Shown here: in pieces, positions 45,625 through 55,518 of the stretch | How the letters are laid out: each line of letters opens with the position of its first letter | Position numbering within the stretch: the stretch's first letter is position 1 | Assembly: GCA_951230915.1 (NCBI GenBank) | Contig: OX579636.1 | Location: forward strand, 3,797,001-3,861,000 | From: Antitrichia curtipendula | Taxonomy: Eukaryota > Streptophyta > Bryopsida > Hypnales > Leucodontaceae | Length of the DNA: 64,000 nucleotides | Direction: 5' to 3' | Notes under the pieces: model-generated | What the model was told of the DNA's origin: nothing | Database searches by the model: none | Seen by the model: only the letters and a program-made list of their open reading frames with translations | Translations under genes and position numbers: made by a program

Positions 45625-46758
45625 CAGGTAGTTAGATCTGGATTCAAAGTAAAAGACTTGGAGCTTTGATTGAATCCAATTGAGGTTGCCAACAAGTACT
45701 ATACATTGACCAATGAGGATGATTAAATCTTAAAAAGCTCTAAATTGACCACCATAACAATCAAAGTTAGGATAGGATCTCAACTAAGAAGTACATAGCA
45801 GAGTTTACACCGATTTTGTTGTTGGTAAGTGGATTTTATAGCTTTTAACAACAAATTAATATCTTTTTTTCATAATACTATATGATTTTGCTCCAACATC
45901 CACTTCTAGGAGGTGTTTTTTTGCATTCTTTTTGCTTAATGTGGTTTAAAATGGATTCTTAAGGAGCACAATTACTGCTTTATTTAGGTTCTAAAAATGT
46001 CTCACTGATGACGTTCTAATGGCTTGATTATATAGACAATAGCATCTAGAGAGGCAAAAGGTGTGGCATTATTAGAGAAGAATTTGAATCAAACATTGTC
46101 TAGAGAGGAATACTTTAGAATAGGAATCAATTGTCTACATTGGTTACTATGTTTTAATATGTGAGTAGTTTTGGAGGGTACATTTTTTTAGTCTTATAAA
46201 GTATAATTTATAATTTTTTTAAGATGAGTATCTTTTCTCTTTCAAACATATAAAATATGTCATGTATATGTTAGGACATGTAGGATGTGATCCTTGAAAT
46301 GGAATAGAAAATCTAGAATCTCATTTCCATGCATTTTGCATTTGACCATAACATAAAGTATTAGTCTTATCCATTGATTGCATGAACATTGTTCATATAC
46401 AATAGTACATATTATGTGCTATGAATTATATATATGTAATTGATTTAATGCTCCAGTTAGATTTACCATTCAAATGATTTGGTTTCAAATTTATTTTAGG
46501 TCATAATGGGTCGATAGCGACCAAAAGCATCAAAATCTTACATGATTGCAAGCAAACATGGGATTTTTTGAAGACCCGTTTATTTACTTCATTCAAGAGA
46601 ATAGTATATATGTTGTCAAATTTGCACATAGGTTATGGAAGTTAGTATGGACAAAATGTAATGAAATAGATAATGACGTGATTTGATCTACAAATCTTTA
46701 GGATTCAACTCCAATGTCTGTCAAGATCTTAAGGATTTCTTTTGGATGGCCATCCAAG
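45625..46758. other. AT-rich stretch, no gene seen
   Basis: No coding, RNA or clear repeat feature between the two foldback elements. Confidence 0.45.
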
Positions 46759-47088
46759 CACTATAACAAAACATGGTAAAAGAAATGCACTTAAACTCAA
46801 GTGCGTTTTTTTTTGCTACGATTTTGTGCATAGGCGCGTAGTGGGCTTGCAACTTCTTTTGCAATTTTTGGCTGAAAATTTTGGAATTTTGGATTGTATA
46901 ATACACTATTGGAAAGGTTTTGAAAATACCTTTTCAACAATATAGCACATGCTCTAAAATTCTAAAAATTGCAACCGAAAATTGCAAAGGGAGTTGATTG
47001 CATGTGTAGTGGGTTTGCACAAAATTGTGGCAAAAAAAAACTGCACTCGATTTTGAGTGCGTTATTTTTACCATATTTTATTATAGTT
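46759..47088. mobile_element. CACTA-like MITE with long inverted repeats and AAG duplication
   Basis: The left arm starts CACTATAACAAAACATGGTAA and the reverse complement of the right arm reads AACTATAATAAAATATGGTAA. Similarity continues inward for about 100 bp, including the AAGTGCGTTTTTTTTTGC block. AAG flanks both sides (46756-46758 and 47089-47091), a 3-bp duplication as expected for CACTA elements. Length 330 bp. The last base of the right end has changed (GTT in place of GTG). Confidence 0.75.
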
Positions 47089-47399
47089 AAGCTATCAAAA
47101 ATAAATAAATAAATTTTTGGAGGGCCTAGACGGCTTGTTAAGGGCGTGTCTGATGAATGGTCAAATGAACATTCCAACACAAAAAGCTAGTGTCATGTCA
47201 AGATAGAAAACCCTTCAATATATGACAAGTGTTGAGGTGAGCAAAGCATTCCATCGAAAAGATTTTTAATTATGACAAAACTTATAAATTGGAGTTGGAT
47301 GATCGAAACTTCATAACAATAGACATATTTGTGACTATAAAAGAAGGTGAATGAAATGTAGTTGAAAAAGGGAGTTGCACTTACAATCAACTTTATGCA

Positions 47400-48200
47400 T
47401 TTGTGCTAACACTTGAAAAGATGAGGCACTTGTAGTTGCATTGGACTACATGCACTAAATTGACATTTGTAGTCATCTAGCTTCACACATTTGTAGTTGC
47501 ACTAGACTTTCCGCACTCATCCCTTAAGTTAGTTTTCTGCACTTGTAGTCTATTTCGAGTACTTGTTGTGGATTTCACGTGCTTGCAACTAGTTGATTGA
47601 ATACGCTCGCATCTGGCTTCACATACTCACACATACTAGAAGTTTTACATTGAACATTATATGCTTGCATTGAACTTCAAGCACTTGCAATGGACCTAAA
47701 GTGTTTGTACTCAAGCTTCTCTAACTATAGTGAGCTTCATGTGGTCGAATTTGACCTCCCAATAAATCACAATAGAATTCACGCAATGTCACTAAACTTC
47801 ACAAAATTGCATTGAATCTCATGCAATTGTAGTAGTTGAACTTCATGCAATGGCACTTAACTATACGTGGCCAAGTGTAGGTAGGTAATCACTCAACTGC
47901 ACGCACTTGCATCCAACTTCACGCTTTTGTACAGTTAATTGACTATATATATCATTATCTTGCACAAGTTGGTAGTTGGCTACAAAAAACTTCATTTCAT
48001 TAATTATTCACCTCATGCTCGTTTTCCTATAGTTGCACTTCATTTCTTGTATTCACATTCAAGCTTGATCATGCACTTGCACTGAAGTGCGAGCGCTTGC
48101 ATTAGACAATCACAATCAACTTCCTACACTTGCTCCTAATTAATGAACTTCATACACTTGTATTCAACTTTTTATATTATATCAAAGTGTGGTAAGAAAT
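47400..48200 (-). repeat. Degenerate minisatellite array, orientation 1
   Basis: Loosely repeated units of about 20-30 bp with the core CACTTGTAGTY-GA-CTTCA-TGCA (variants CACTTGCA, ACTTCACGC, TTGTAGTTGCA). The reverse complement matches the unit TGCATGAAGTYGACTA seen at 50650-50780 and 51820-52140. Units are too diverged to count exactly. Non-coding. Confidence 0.6.
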
Positions 48201-48658
48201 GCATGAGAATATGAATTTTAAATTTGCACTTGATACTAAGTCCCTAATTTGCCATTAAATTATTGCAATGAATGTTAATTAGTATGTTACACTAAAATAA
48301 TTAATGTAACTCATGCAATTGCATAGAAATGTATGCAATTAATCACAATTGATGTAATGTCTTTGCAACTTTGTATATATTTGGCTAGATGTACTCACAC
48401 TACTCTTAATGTATGCAATCAATTACACTATACCTGAAGCGATTGCATTGAAATTTATATGTTACATACAAGATTTAACGTGTTGAGCATAGTTACATTT
48501 TATACAATCAAATGCATATACACAACTATATGTATATACGGCTACACATTAAACTTTATGTGCTTATAAAATATATTTGAAGTGTAAGTGTAGATACATA
48601 TGAAGGAAGCTAGCTACTACAGCTATTAAGTACTACATGAACTTCATTGCAAGTACAT

Positions 48659-48661
<3 letters not shown>

Positions 48662-48691
<30 letters not shown>
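48662..48691. repeat. (AT)n microsatellite
   Basis: About 15 uninterrupted AT dinucleotides. Likely polymorphic in length. Confidence 0.9.
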
Positions 48692-48698
<7 letters not shown>

Positions 48699-49347
48699 TT
48701 TATTTAAAAAATGTATTTATTATTTATTTCCACAAACAATTGAAAAAAATTCCACCACTATACTATTTTATTAGAAAGAATTTTATATAATTGAGTAATA
48801 AATTTCAATAAGTCTTCTAATAGAAATATTTGTAGAAATGCATACATTGAAATGTACAATATAAATTTTAATGAATGAAGTATATGCAATGATGGATACA
48901 TTAAAAAAAATATGCATACACTGGAATGTAGAAGAATCTAAACATAAATGGCAAATATGCTTGAAATATAATTTGATTATAAATATTGATATAATAGATT
49001 GCCTCAAACAATGACATAATGATGGACATCAAAAGAATACAATTGGATGGAAGGGAACGTTGCCAAAGCATGCATGAACTCTAAATATTAAGAATTTGAA
49101 ACAACTCTTAAATTTGCCATCCACCTAATTAAGGTGTTATTTGTAAGAATCTACATGACAAATATCATGCAAACACCTCATGATAAACCACATTTTTTAC
49201 TGTTCACAAAACATTTGAATTGTCTACCTTGATGTTTGCAGGATGTCTACCACAAGACAAGTCACATATAACTAGCCATGGCTAATACTACATTCTAAAG
49301 ATAAATGCCAACTTGGTTATATGATTGGCCTTGCAATTTGGTGATTG

Positions 49348-50591
49348 TTATGATAAAAATACCAGTGACACAAAACTGTTGATTATTTGGGTATGATCAT
49401 TCTGGACAACCATAATTATAAGCTCAGAGAAATCAACTGGGTCATCAAAAATTGTATCAATGAGTCCATTTGGAGAGTTACTATGTGCAACCATTCTAAG
49501 TGGTATTTCTACCTTTGTATTAGTTTTACATTCACCAAAATCTAACAAAAATTGTTGAAAGTTTGGTTGACTTTGCAAACATATATTAGTGGTTAAATGA
49601 AAATGTTGCATTAGCGGAAACAAATATACACACAAGAAGTTAGCCTCAATAGTTTGTTTGCGGCTTCCAACAACAATGACGGGCAAAGTTTGGTAAAAAT
49701 CACCACCGTATAAAATTATAAGCTTGTCATTTGAAATATCAATACCACAAAAATCTTGCAATGATCAATTGATCTATTGCTTTGATTATGAACCTACACC
49801 AGCACAAGCTTCATCAAATATAATCAATTGCACTTTATATAAACGTTGAGTTAACGACAATTGGCACTAATGCAATAGGCTGATTTATTGTGCAATTGTA
49901 ATGGAATGGCAAAAAAAAAAGTGTCATTTGTCCTTTATGCAAAAAGCAAGCAAACATTCCATTTGTTAACATTGTCATACATTTGACACCACAACCACAA
50001 AGATAATCTAATATGTTATTGTATACAAAAGTTTCGCAAGGGCCTTCAAGATTGTTTTTAAAAAAACAACTTATTTGGAGGATGGGGTTCCAAAATGGTA
50101 GTAGTAATTGCAATGAAAACATTGTGTAGCTCTTTTGTTTCATTTGCCCACATCCTCTTGTATGAATTATCTAAATCATTGTTGTCATTGGCATCACTAC
50201 CAACATCAACAATGTTTGAATAACTAACTTGATTCAGATCTTGAATGTCCAAAAAATCTACAATGCGTTTTTCAATAGATGACAAATGTTTACTCAATGG
50301 ACAAAATCGATTTGCTATAGCAATTTTGATCATTGCGCCAATCATCAAACTTAGCATCAATATGTCTCTTTAGCAAGCCAAGAGGATCCAATAGTTGTCC
50401 AAACACAAGAAGCGTTGCAAACAATCATCAAATTTATTTAGGCAATGCAATAACAATTGTCTCTTGGAGGCAGTTGTCCCATTCAATGTTGTCTTGCAAA
50501 AGTCCTCTCGTAATGCAAGCAACTTTGTATGTTGAATGTACCATATCTTAAAAACAAAATAGATCACCAAACAAAGTTGATGCTTCAACAT
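49348..50591 (-). pseudogene. Helitron helicase (PIF1-like) remnant
   Basis: Read on the minus strand from 50591 down to 49348, three broken frames carry parts of a PIF1-family helicase. The first (50591-50370) has LREDF followed by a Leu-rich stretch. The second (50360-49835) contains NNLEGPC then TFVYN, where the usual GTGK of the Walker A motif has been lost, and GVKCMTM. The third (49761-49348) has GGDFYQTLPVI, matching helicase motif II/III region (GGDFRQ-LPV type), then NGLIDTIFDDPVDF and VVQNDHTQIIN. This order is that of the helicase half of plant Helitron RepHel proteins. The replication-initiator domain was not found. Frameshifts, stops and loss of the nucleotide-binding residues show it is inactive. 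Minisatellite arrays lie on both sides. Confidence 0.7.
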
Positions 50592-50649
50592 AAGTCAATA
50601 AGAAACATAAGTAAAATAATTTGGTACCTAATAATTCACTTAGTTGTAA

Positions 50650-50780
50650 GTTGTAAATGCAAATTTAAGTTAATGCATTGCGAGTACGTGAAGCTCAGTA
50701 AAACTACGTGAAGTCAACTATAAATACATGAAGTGCAGTACAACTACATGAAGTCAACTATAAGTGCATGAAGTTGAAGG
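50650..50780 (+). repeat. Degenerate minisatellite array, orientation 2, short block
   Basis: Several units of the type TACGTGAAGTCAACTATAA and TGCATGAAGTTGA follow one another. These are the reverse complement of the units at 47400-48200 and the same orientation as those at 51820-52140. Confidence 0.65.
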
Positions 50781-51133
50781 TTGTGTTTGCAACCCTTTAA
50801 GGACTATTGGTCCATTTTCATATAGTTGAGATGCTTAAAAATACTTTTATTTATTTTTCAATAGAAGACAAAAGTAAGCAAAATAGAATACAAATGATGC
50901 CATATTTTTGTGAGCATGTATGAATTATTGAAAAATTTATGAAGACATCAACTATAGGAACCTATTCCTAACCTTAGGCTTTGGAAACTCCAAATATACA
51001 CAATACAAAAAAAGAACAATGATAGAATCAAGAAGTAGTGTGTAAACTTGTAGAAAGTTCCCAAAAGCGACCCTACTAGAATTTGAGTAAATCCTATATA
51101 AAAAATTACAACTAATTTCAATGACAATTAATT

Positions 51134-51325
51134 CACTAGTAGAAAACGCAGGAATTTTGATAGAATTCTGTTGATTTGGACGTATTGTCCCGGTCAATGT
51201 TTTGTTGATTTCAACAAAAATCTGTTAATTTTGATAGATTTCTGTTGAAATTAACAAAAAAGTGACCGGGACAACACATCCAAATCAACAGAATTCTGTC
51301 AAAATTCTTGCGTTTTCTACTAGTG
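51134..51325. mobile_element. CACTA-like MITE with ATT duplication
   Basis: The ends are CACTAGTAGAAAACGCA and its near-complement TGCGTTTTCTACTAGTG, typical CACTA-type termini. Inverted similarity extends over about 65 bp on each side, including TTGTCCCGGTCA. ATT flanks both ends (51131-51133 and 51326-51328). Length 192 bp. Non-coding. Confidence 0.85.
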
Positions 51326-51819
51326 ATTACAACTAATCTTTAATGACAAGTTCTATAACATTGTTAACCAGGTGACTATGCACCCTTCTAGGTGGAGGTA
51401 CAATCTCTCCTTTAGATGCTTGGGGGAATTGAGTTACAATAGCTAGAAAGTTATTGGCTAGTTAGTTGTACATTGTCAAGTATTGGAGTTGGCCTCATTG
51501 GCTGATGCATCCCCTTCTTCCATGTAAAGTTGCAGACTGTGGGGTCCCCTTCTTGTGAAAGCAAAAGAGACCCTCAATAATTTACTTACCTTGAAATGGT
51601 CATACCTTATTTCTAATTCTATCCATTTGAGAAATAGAAAATAATCTCAATCAATTGCACAATTGCAAAGTCACTCTCAGTGTGTACACAATCCTTTCAA
51701 AGCACATCCAATATTTGTTTAAAATCACTCAGTGTCCATTTTGGAGCTTTTGCCAGGGACAGTTCAGAGATGCAGGTCACAATTACAACCTCCTACCTTA
51801 CAATTGCATGAAGTTCCGG
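51326..51819. other. Intergenic stretch, no gene seen
   Basis: Moderately AT-rich. No recognisable feature between the CACTA-like MITE and the next minisatellite block. Confidence 0.4.
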
Positions 51820-52140
51820 GAGAGTGCATGAAGTCGACTATGAATGTGTGAAAGTTCATTCATTGCGAGTTCATTCATTCACTGTCAGTGTATGGAAGTC
51901 AACTAGGAATGCACGGAAATCGATTACAAGTGCGTGAAGTCGACTATGAATGCATAAAGTTGACCACGAGAGTATGAAGTCCATTGTTAGTGCAAATGCC
52001 TAAAGTTGACTAGTCCAGTGCAAGTAGAATTTAATGCGAGTGCAAGCTTGTGAATTCGAAAACCAGTGCTTGAATTCAACTATGACTATGTAAATTTCAA
52101 TGCAAGTGCATGAAGTCTAATGTGAATACAAGCGAATGAG
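51820..52140 (+). repeat. Degenerate minisatellite array, orientation 2, long block
   Basis: About a dozen diverged units of 20-30 bp built on TGCATGAAGTCGACTATGAA (variants GCGTGAAGTCGACTA and GTATGAAGTCCA). The block ends just before the aspartic protease remnant. Same family as 47400-48200 but inverted. Confidence 0.65.
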
Positions 52141-52249
52141 AGTAGTACATTAGAATGCGTGGTACTCAATCCTCCTTGCCCGTGGTCTTCTCCCACGCTG
52201 CCACGGGCACTGGTCCACGGGAAACTCACTCCCCTTTTTCCACTGCGAA

Positions 52250-53345
52250 CGTGATGCATAGGGACGGTCTTCAAACAAACACATCAGCGAAATCTCTGAG
52301 TGAGATTTCTGGATGCCGTGAAACGCAGTCAGAGACGCATCTAGCAGCTGGAGAAGAAGCTCCAACGTCTCACAGAGGACTTGGAGAGCCCAGTACGTGT
52401 CCGCGGCTAGTGGCGAGTATTTGATGCAATTCTCCTTGGGCACACCTCCACAGCAATTCAGAACCATTGCTGACACTGGCAGCGACCTGTGCTGGGTTCA
52501 GTGCGTCCCCTGCATGCGCTGCTTCCAGCAACCCAACGCTTTGTACAACCCGTTGGCCTCCAGCTCCTACTCACAAGCTGGATGCACGGACACTTTGTGC
52601 AGTGTTAGCGCCACTTGAACACTCCTCGTACACCCATTTTAGTTCTGTCACAAGATCTCTTGCTTTGATATGAAGTCAGAAAAATGAAAAACAGCGTCAA
52701 AAAACTGCACGTGAATGCTAAGGTAACAGTTAAACAATTACTCCAAAGTACTAATTGATTTGCTTATTGACAGGCTCTTCCTCGGCCAACAACTTGCAGT
52801 GTGAGAAATACCTGCATGTACTCTTATGCCTATGGTGATGGCTCCAGCACCCGTGGGGACTTGGCCTTTGAGACTGTCACCCTAGAAGGCTCGGCGCTGT
52901 CAAATGTAGGATTTGGCTGCGGGCGTAACAACCAAGGTACATTTGCGGAAGCGGACGGGTTGATTGGCTTGGGCCAAGGGCCGCTATCGCTGCCTTCACA
53001 GCTGAGGCCGTCCATTCCGGAAATCTTTTCCAACTGTTTGGTAGAACAAAGTTCCCCTGAGACACCTTCCAGTCCAATCACCTTCGGAAATGCAGCCGAG
53101 AATTCAAATGTCCGGTATACGCCGTTACTTACAAATGTGAACAATCCAAGCTTTTATTACGTTAACGTGACGGGAGTCAGTGTTGGTGGCCACAGAGTCA
53201 ATACCCCTCCGTCAGCGTTTCGCATTGATAGCCTCGGCAATGGAGGTGTCATCCTTGATTCTGGGACTACACTTACCTCTTGAAGACACGCGGACTTCAA
53301 CCAAATCGTAGCGGTACTTAATTCTTCAATCTCTAATTTCACTCA
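52250..53345 (+). pseudogene. Nepenthesin-type aspartic protease, broken and truncated
   Basis: A prosegment MHRDGLQTNTSAKS (from 52254) goes out of frame after SLSEIS, where a one-base shift would restore DAVKRSQRR. An in-frame TAG follows, and another shift leads into the frame at 52397-52615. That carries GEYLMQFSLGTPPQQF and the first catalytic motif DTGSDLCWVQC. After a likely intron (acceptor TTGACAG ending 52773) the frame 52774-53283 continues with CMYSYAYGDGSSTRGD and the second catalytic motif DSGTTLTS, then a TGA at 53281. The remaining C-terminal lobe is absent. Cys-rich spacing after the first Asp is typical of plant nepenthesin/CND41-like secreted proteases (family A1). No intact signal peptide is visible. 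A donor site for the intron could not be found, another sign of decay. Confidence 0.8.
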
Positions 53346-53605
53346 CCTTGGCATGCTTGAATGAATGTTCTACAGTATGATAAGAACATACAGCTTCTTT
53401 AGGCGTGATACGTAGTAAGTACTTTCTCACGGAAACCACCTTAATTTGTCCATGAAGACAAATCACATTCAATTAGCCACGGCAAAAGTAGTACGGAGTA
53501 CTTTGTAGATGATCTGTTAAGAGCAAGTAACCTGATTTGTCATTGCTCATGCATTGCAAAAGGTTTTAAGTTACATGTAATAGAGAATGCTGCTAAGATG
53601 ACTAC

Positions 53606-54542
53606 TTAACCCCTAAAAGACCGTTGTCCCTTAGGGGGACAAATGGAATTTGGGGCAGGTACCTACGGGCTGAATTTTTTTCGTGATTTTTAGAAACTTT
53701 TTTTGAAGATAGAAACACTGATAAGCTTTGTGGGAATATAAATCTTTTCACAATCGGTGCTCGGAAACAACAGTTATGACCAAATAAGCTCAAAACAGGG
53801 GACGAGGGGCAACCTGGGCAGCAAAAGAAAATTTGAAAAAAATTGAATTTTTTAAAAGAGTATTTCTTTTCTCATAGAATATATTTTTGTCTATCAGGAA
53901 AGCTTTGATTCATTTCATTTGGATTTGTTATGAGAAAGTTATGGACATTCTTGTTTTTTGGGCAGTTTGAGCATCTTCTTGAAAAAAATAACTTCTAGGA
54001 TTCATTTCTGAATGCAATTTTTCAAATTTTTCAATTTTTTCTTTTCTGCATGGTTTAGTTTACTTGCTAGAACAATCTCACCATTGAAATCAGTGCATTT
54101 TAATTCCATCTAAAATATATGAATATTTTAGATTTTCCTTCTATCTTATACCTACTTCTACTTAACAATTTTCTTAAGAATGATAATTAAGTTTTTTTAA
54201 ACTTTTTTTTTTCCCCTAAACTCTCAATTCAATTCTGTACTGTAAAGATTTAAAGCTCAAAATGCTGTAGTGCAAAAATTTTAAGTTAAAAATGTTTGAA
54301 GTCAAAAAATCTAGTCCTGCAATGTGCTGAAAAACTTGTTTTTTTTCACTTTAAATGCAGATGTCTTGCAATCTGTGCAGTCAAAATTCTAAAAAAAAAT
54401 TCACACATACTTATACTAGCTAGGTGTAAGATCCTACAGTTAGGTGTGGAAAAAAAAAATTTAATTTTTTACTCTTTGCTATAGAAATGGCAGTTTTGAG
54501 TGTTTTTTGGCAGAAAAAAGACCTCCGGCCTTTAGGGGTTAA
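53606..54542 (+). mobile_element. TTAA-bounded non-autonomous element, family A, copy 3
   Basis: The left end is TTAACCCCTAAAAGACCGTT and the right end CCTTTAGGGGTTAA, with TTAA exactly preserved on both sides. Length 937 bp. The interior matches copy 1 at 17526 along its length, including the shared AATCTAGTC block and the GAGTGTTTT segment before the right end. The Harbinger-like 3-bp interpretation (TTA or TAA) is possible but less consistent with the other copies. Confidence 0.8.
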
Positions 54543-55518
54543 ACATCAACAAGGAGGCTCTCTTCAATCCTAAGAAAGTATTCTAAAGGAGAGTACTCGT
54601 ACCGTCCGTCTTGACAAGAATCAATCGCTCCGACTGGAATCTGATAGTCAGTGGTTATAGTCAGCACCCAATCACCCTAAGCGTAATGAGATCAGGACAC
54701 AGTTCTTCGATGCAATGCAAACCGACGAAAGCTCTATCTAGATTTCTGCTGCAATTCCTTCAAAAATTCGAACCAGTTCGAACCAGTTCAAACTTACATG
54801 AGACTAGATGAGAATAACATAACGGACAAACATTTTCTGATGATAATGTTTCATGAACAGACTTGAGCAATTTCTTGTTACAGGAGAAGTGTAAGCAAAA
54901 GTCTCGACCTTCCGATAGTTCCAGAGACTGAATTACTCTATGTGACCAAAAAAATTGCATATTAATTCAGAGTACCACCATTCGACCACGCTGCTCTCCA
55001 AAATATCAAAACCTGCAATGCTGTCCAACAACCATGTAGAAATACCACGAAGGCCGCAATAGATCTATCAAACAGTAACTTAAAATGCAAGTACTGGAAT
55101 AGGATGCCAAAATAGATCGTCAAAGAAAGATTTCTAAAGAGCGTGTAGTCCAAAACTTTAGAAGTTTGGTCCAGTATAAACCTTTTTGAGTTCAAAATGA
55201 AAACCCTCATCATCGCCCTGATGTTTTCATACGCACGTCGATATTCAATGAAAATATATACAATGTATTGAATTGAGAGCATTTGGGGCAAGATTGACTT
55301 TGAGCTAAAACCAGCAACACATTGTGCTGTGCAATCTTTGTCGCCTAATGTTTTCAGTCGTGATGCTGCACTTCACTCCTAACCGATACATCTACACTAA
55401 GAGCTCAGAATGTACCTCTTGGCCCCAATAAAAAATGCTGTTCTGACTTTACATCTGACATGGACTTCGCCGAACTGAATCTATAGTCGGCCAAATAGTC
55501 TGTTTGTGTCGGATACCA
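54543..55518. other. 3' flank of the REP gene
   Basis: The REP 3' untranslated region probably occupies the last few hundred bases before 55519. A small direct repeat of GAACCAGTTC lies at about 54769-54790. No other gene was recognised; minus frame 55291-54962 has no known motif. Confidence 0.4.

Noticed and set aside
47400..48200. Regularly spaced short repeats that could suggest a CRISPR array
   Set aside because: Units are diverged and abut without unique spacers, in a plant-type nuclear context.
50793..50820. CCCTTTAAGGACTATTGGTCC, similar to the family A left end
   Set aside because: No matching interior or right end follows, so it is at most a fragment and may be chance.
54766..54795. 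GTTCGAACC-like words resembling a tRNA B box
   Set aside because: They come from three short repeats of GAACCAGTTC. No A box, acceptor stem or cloverleaf can be formed around them.
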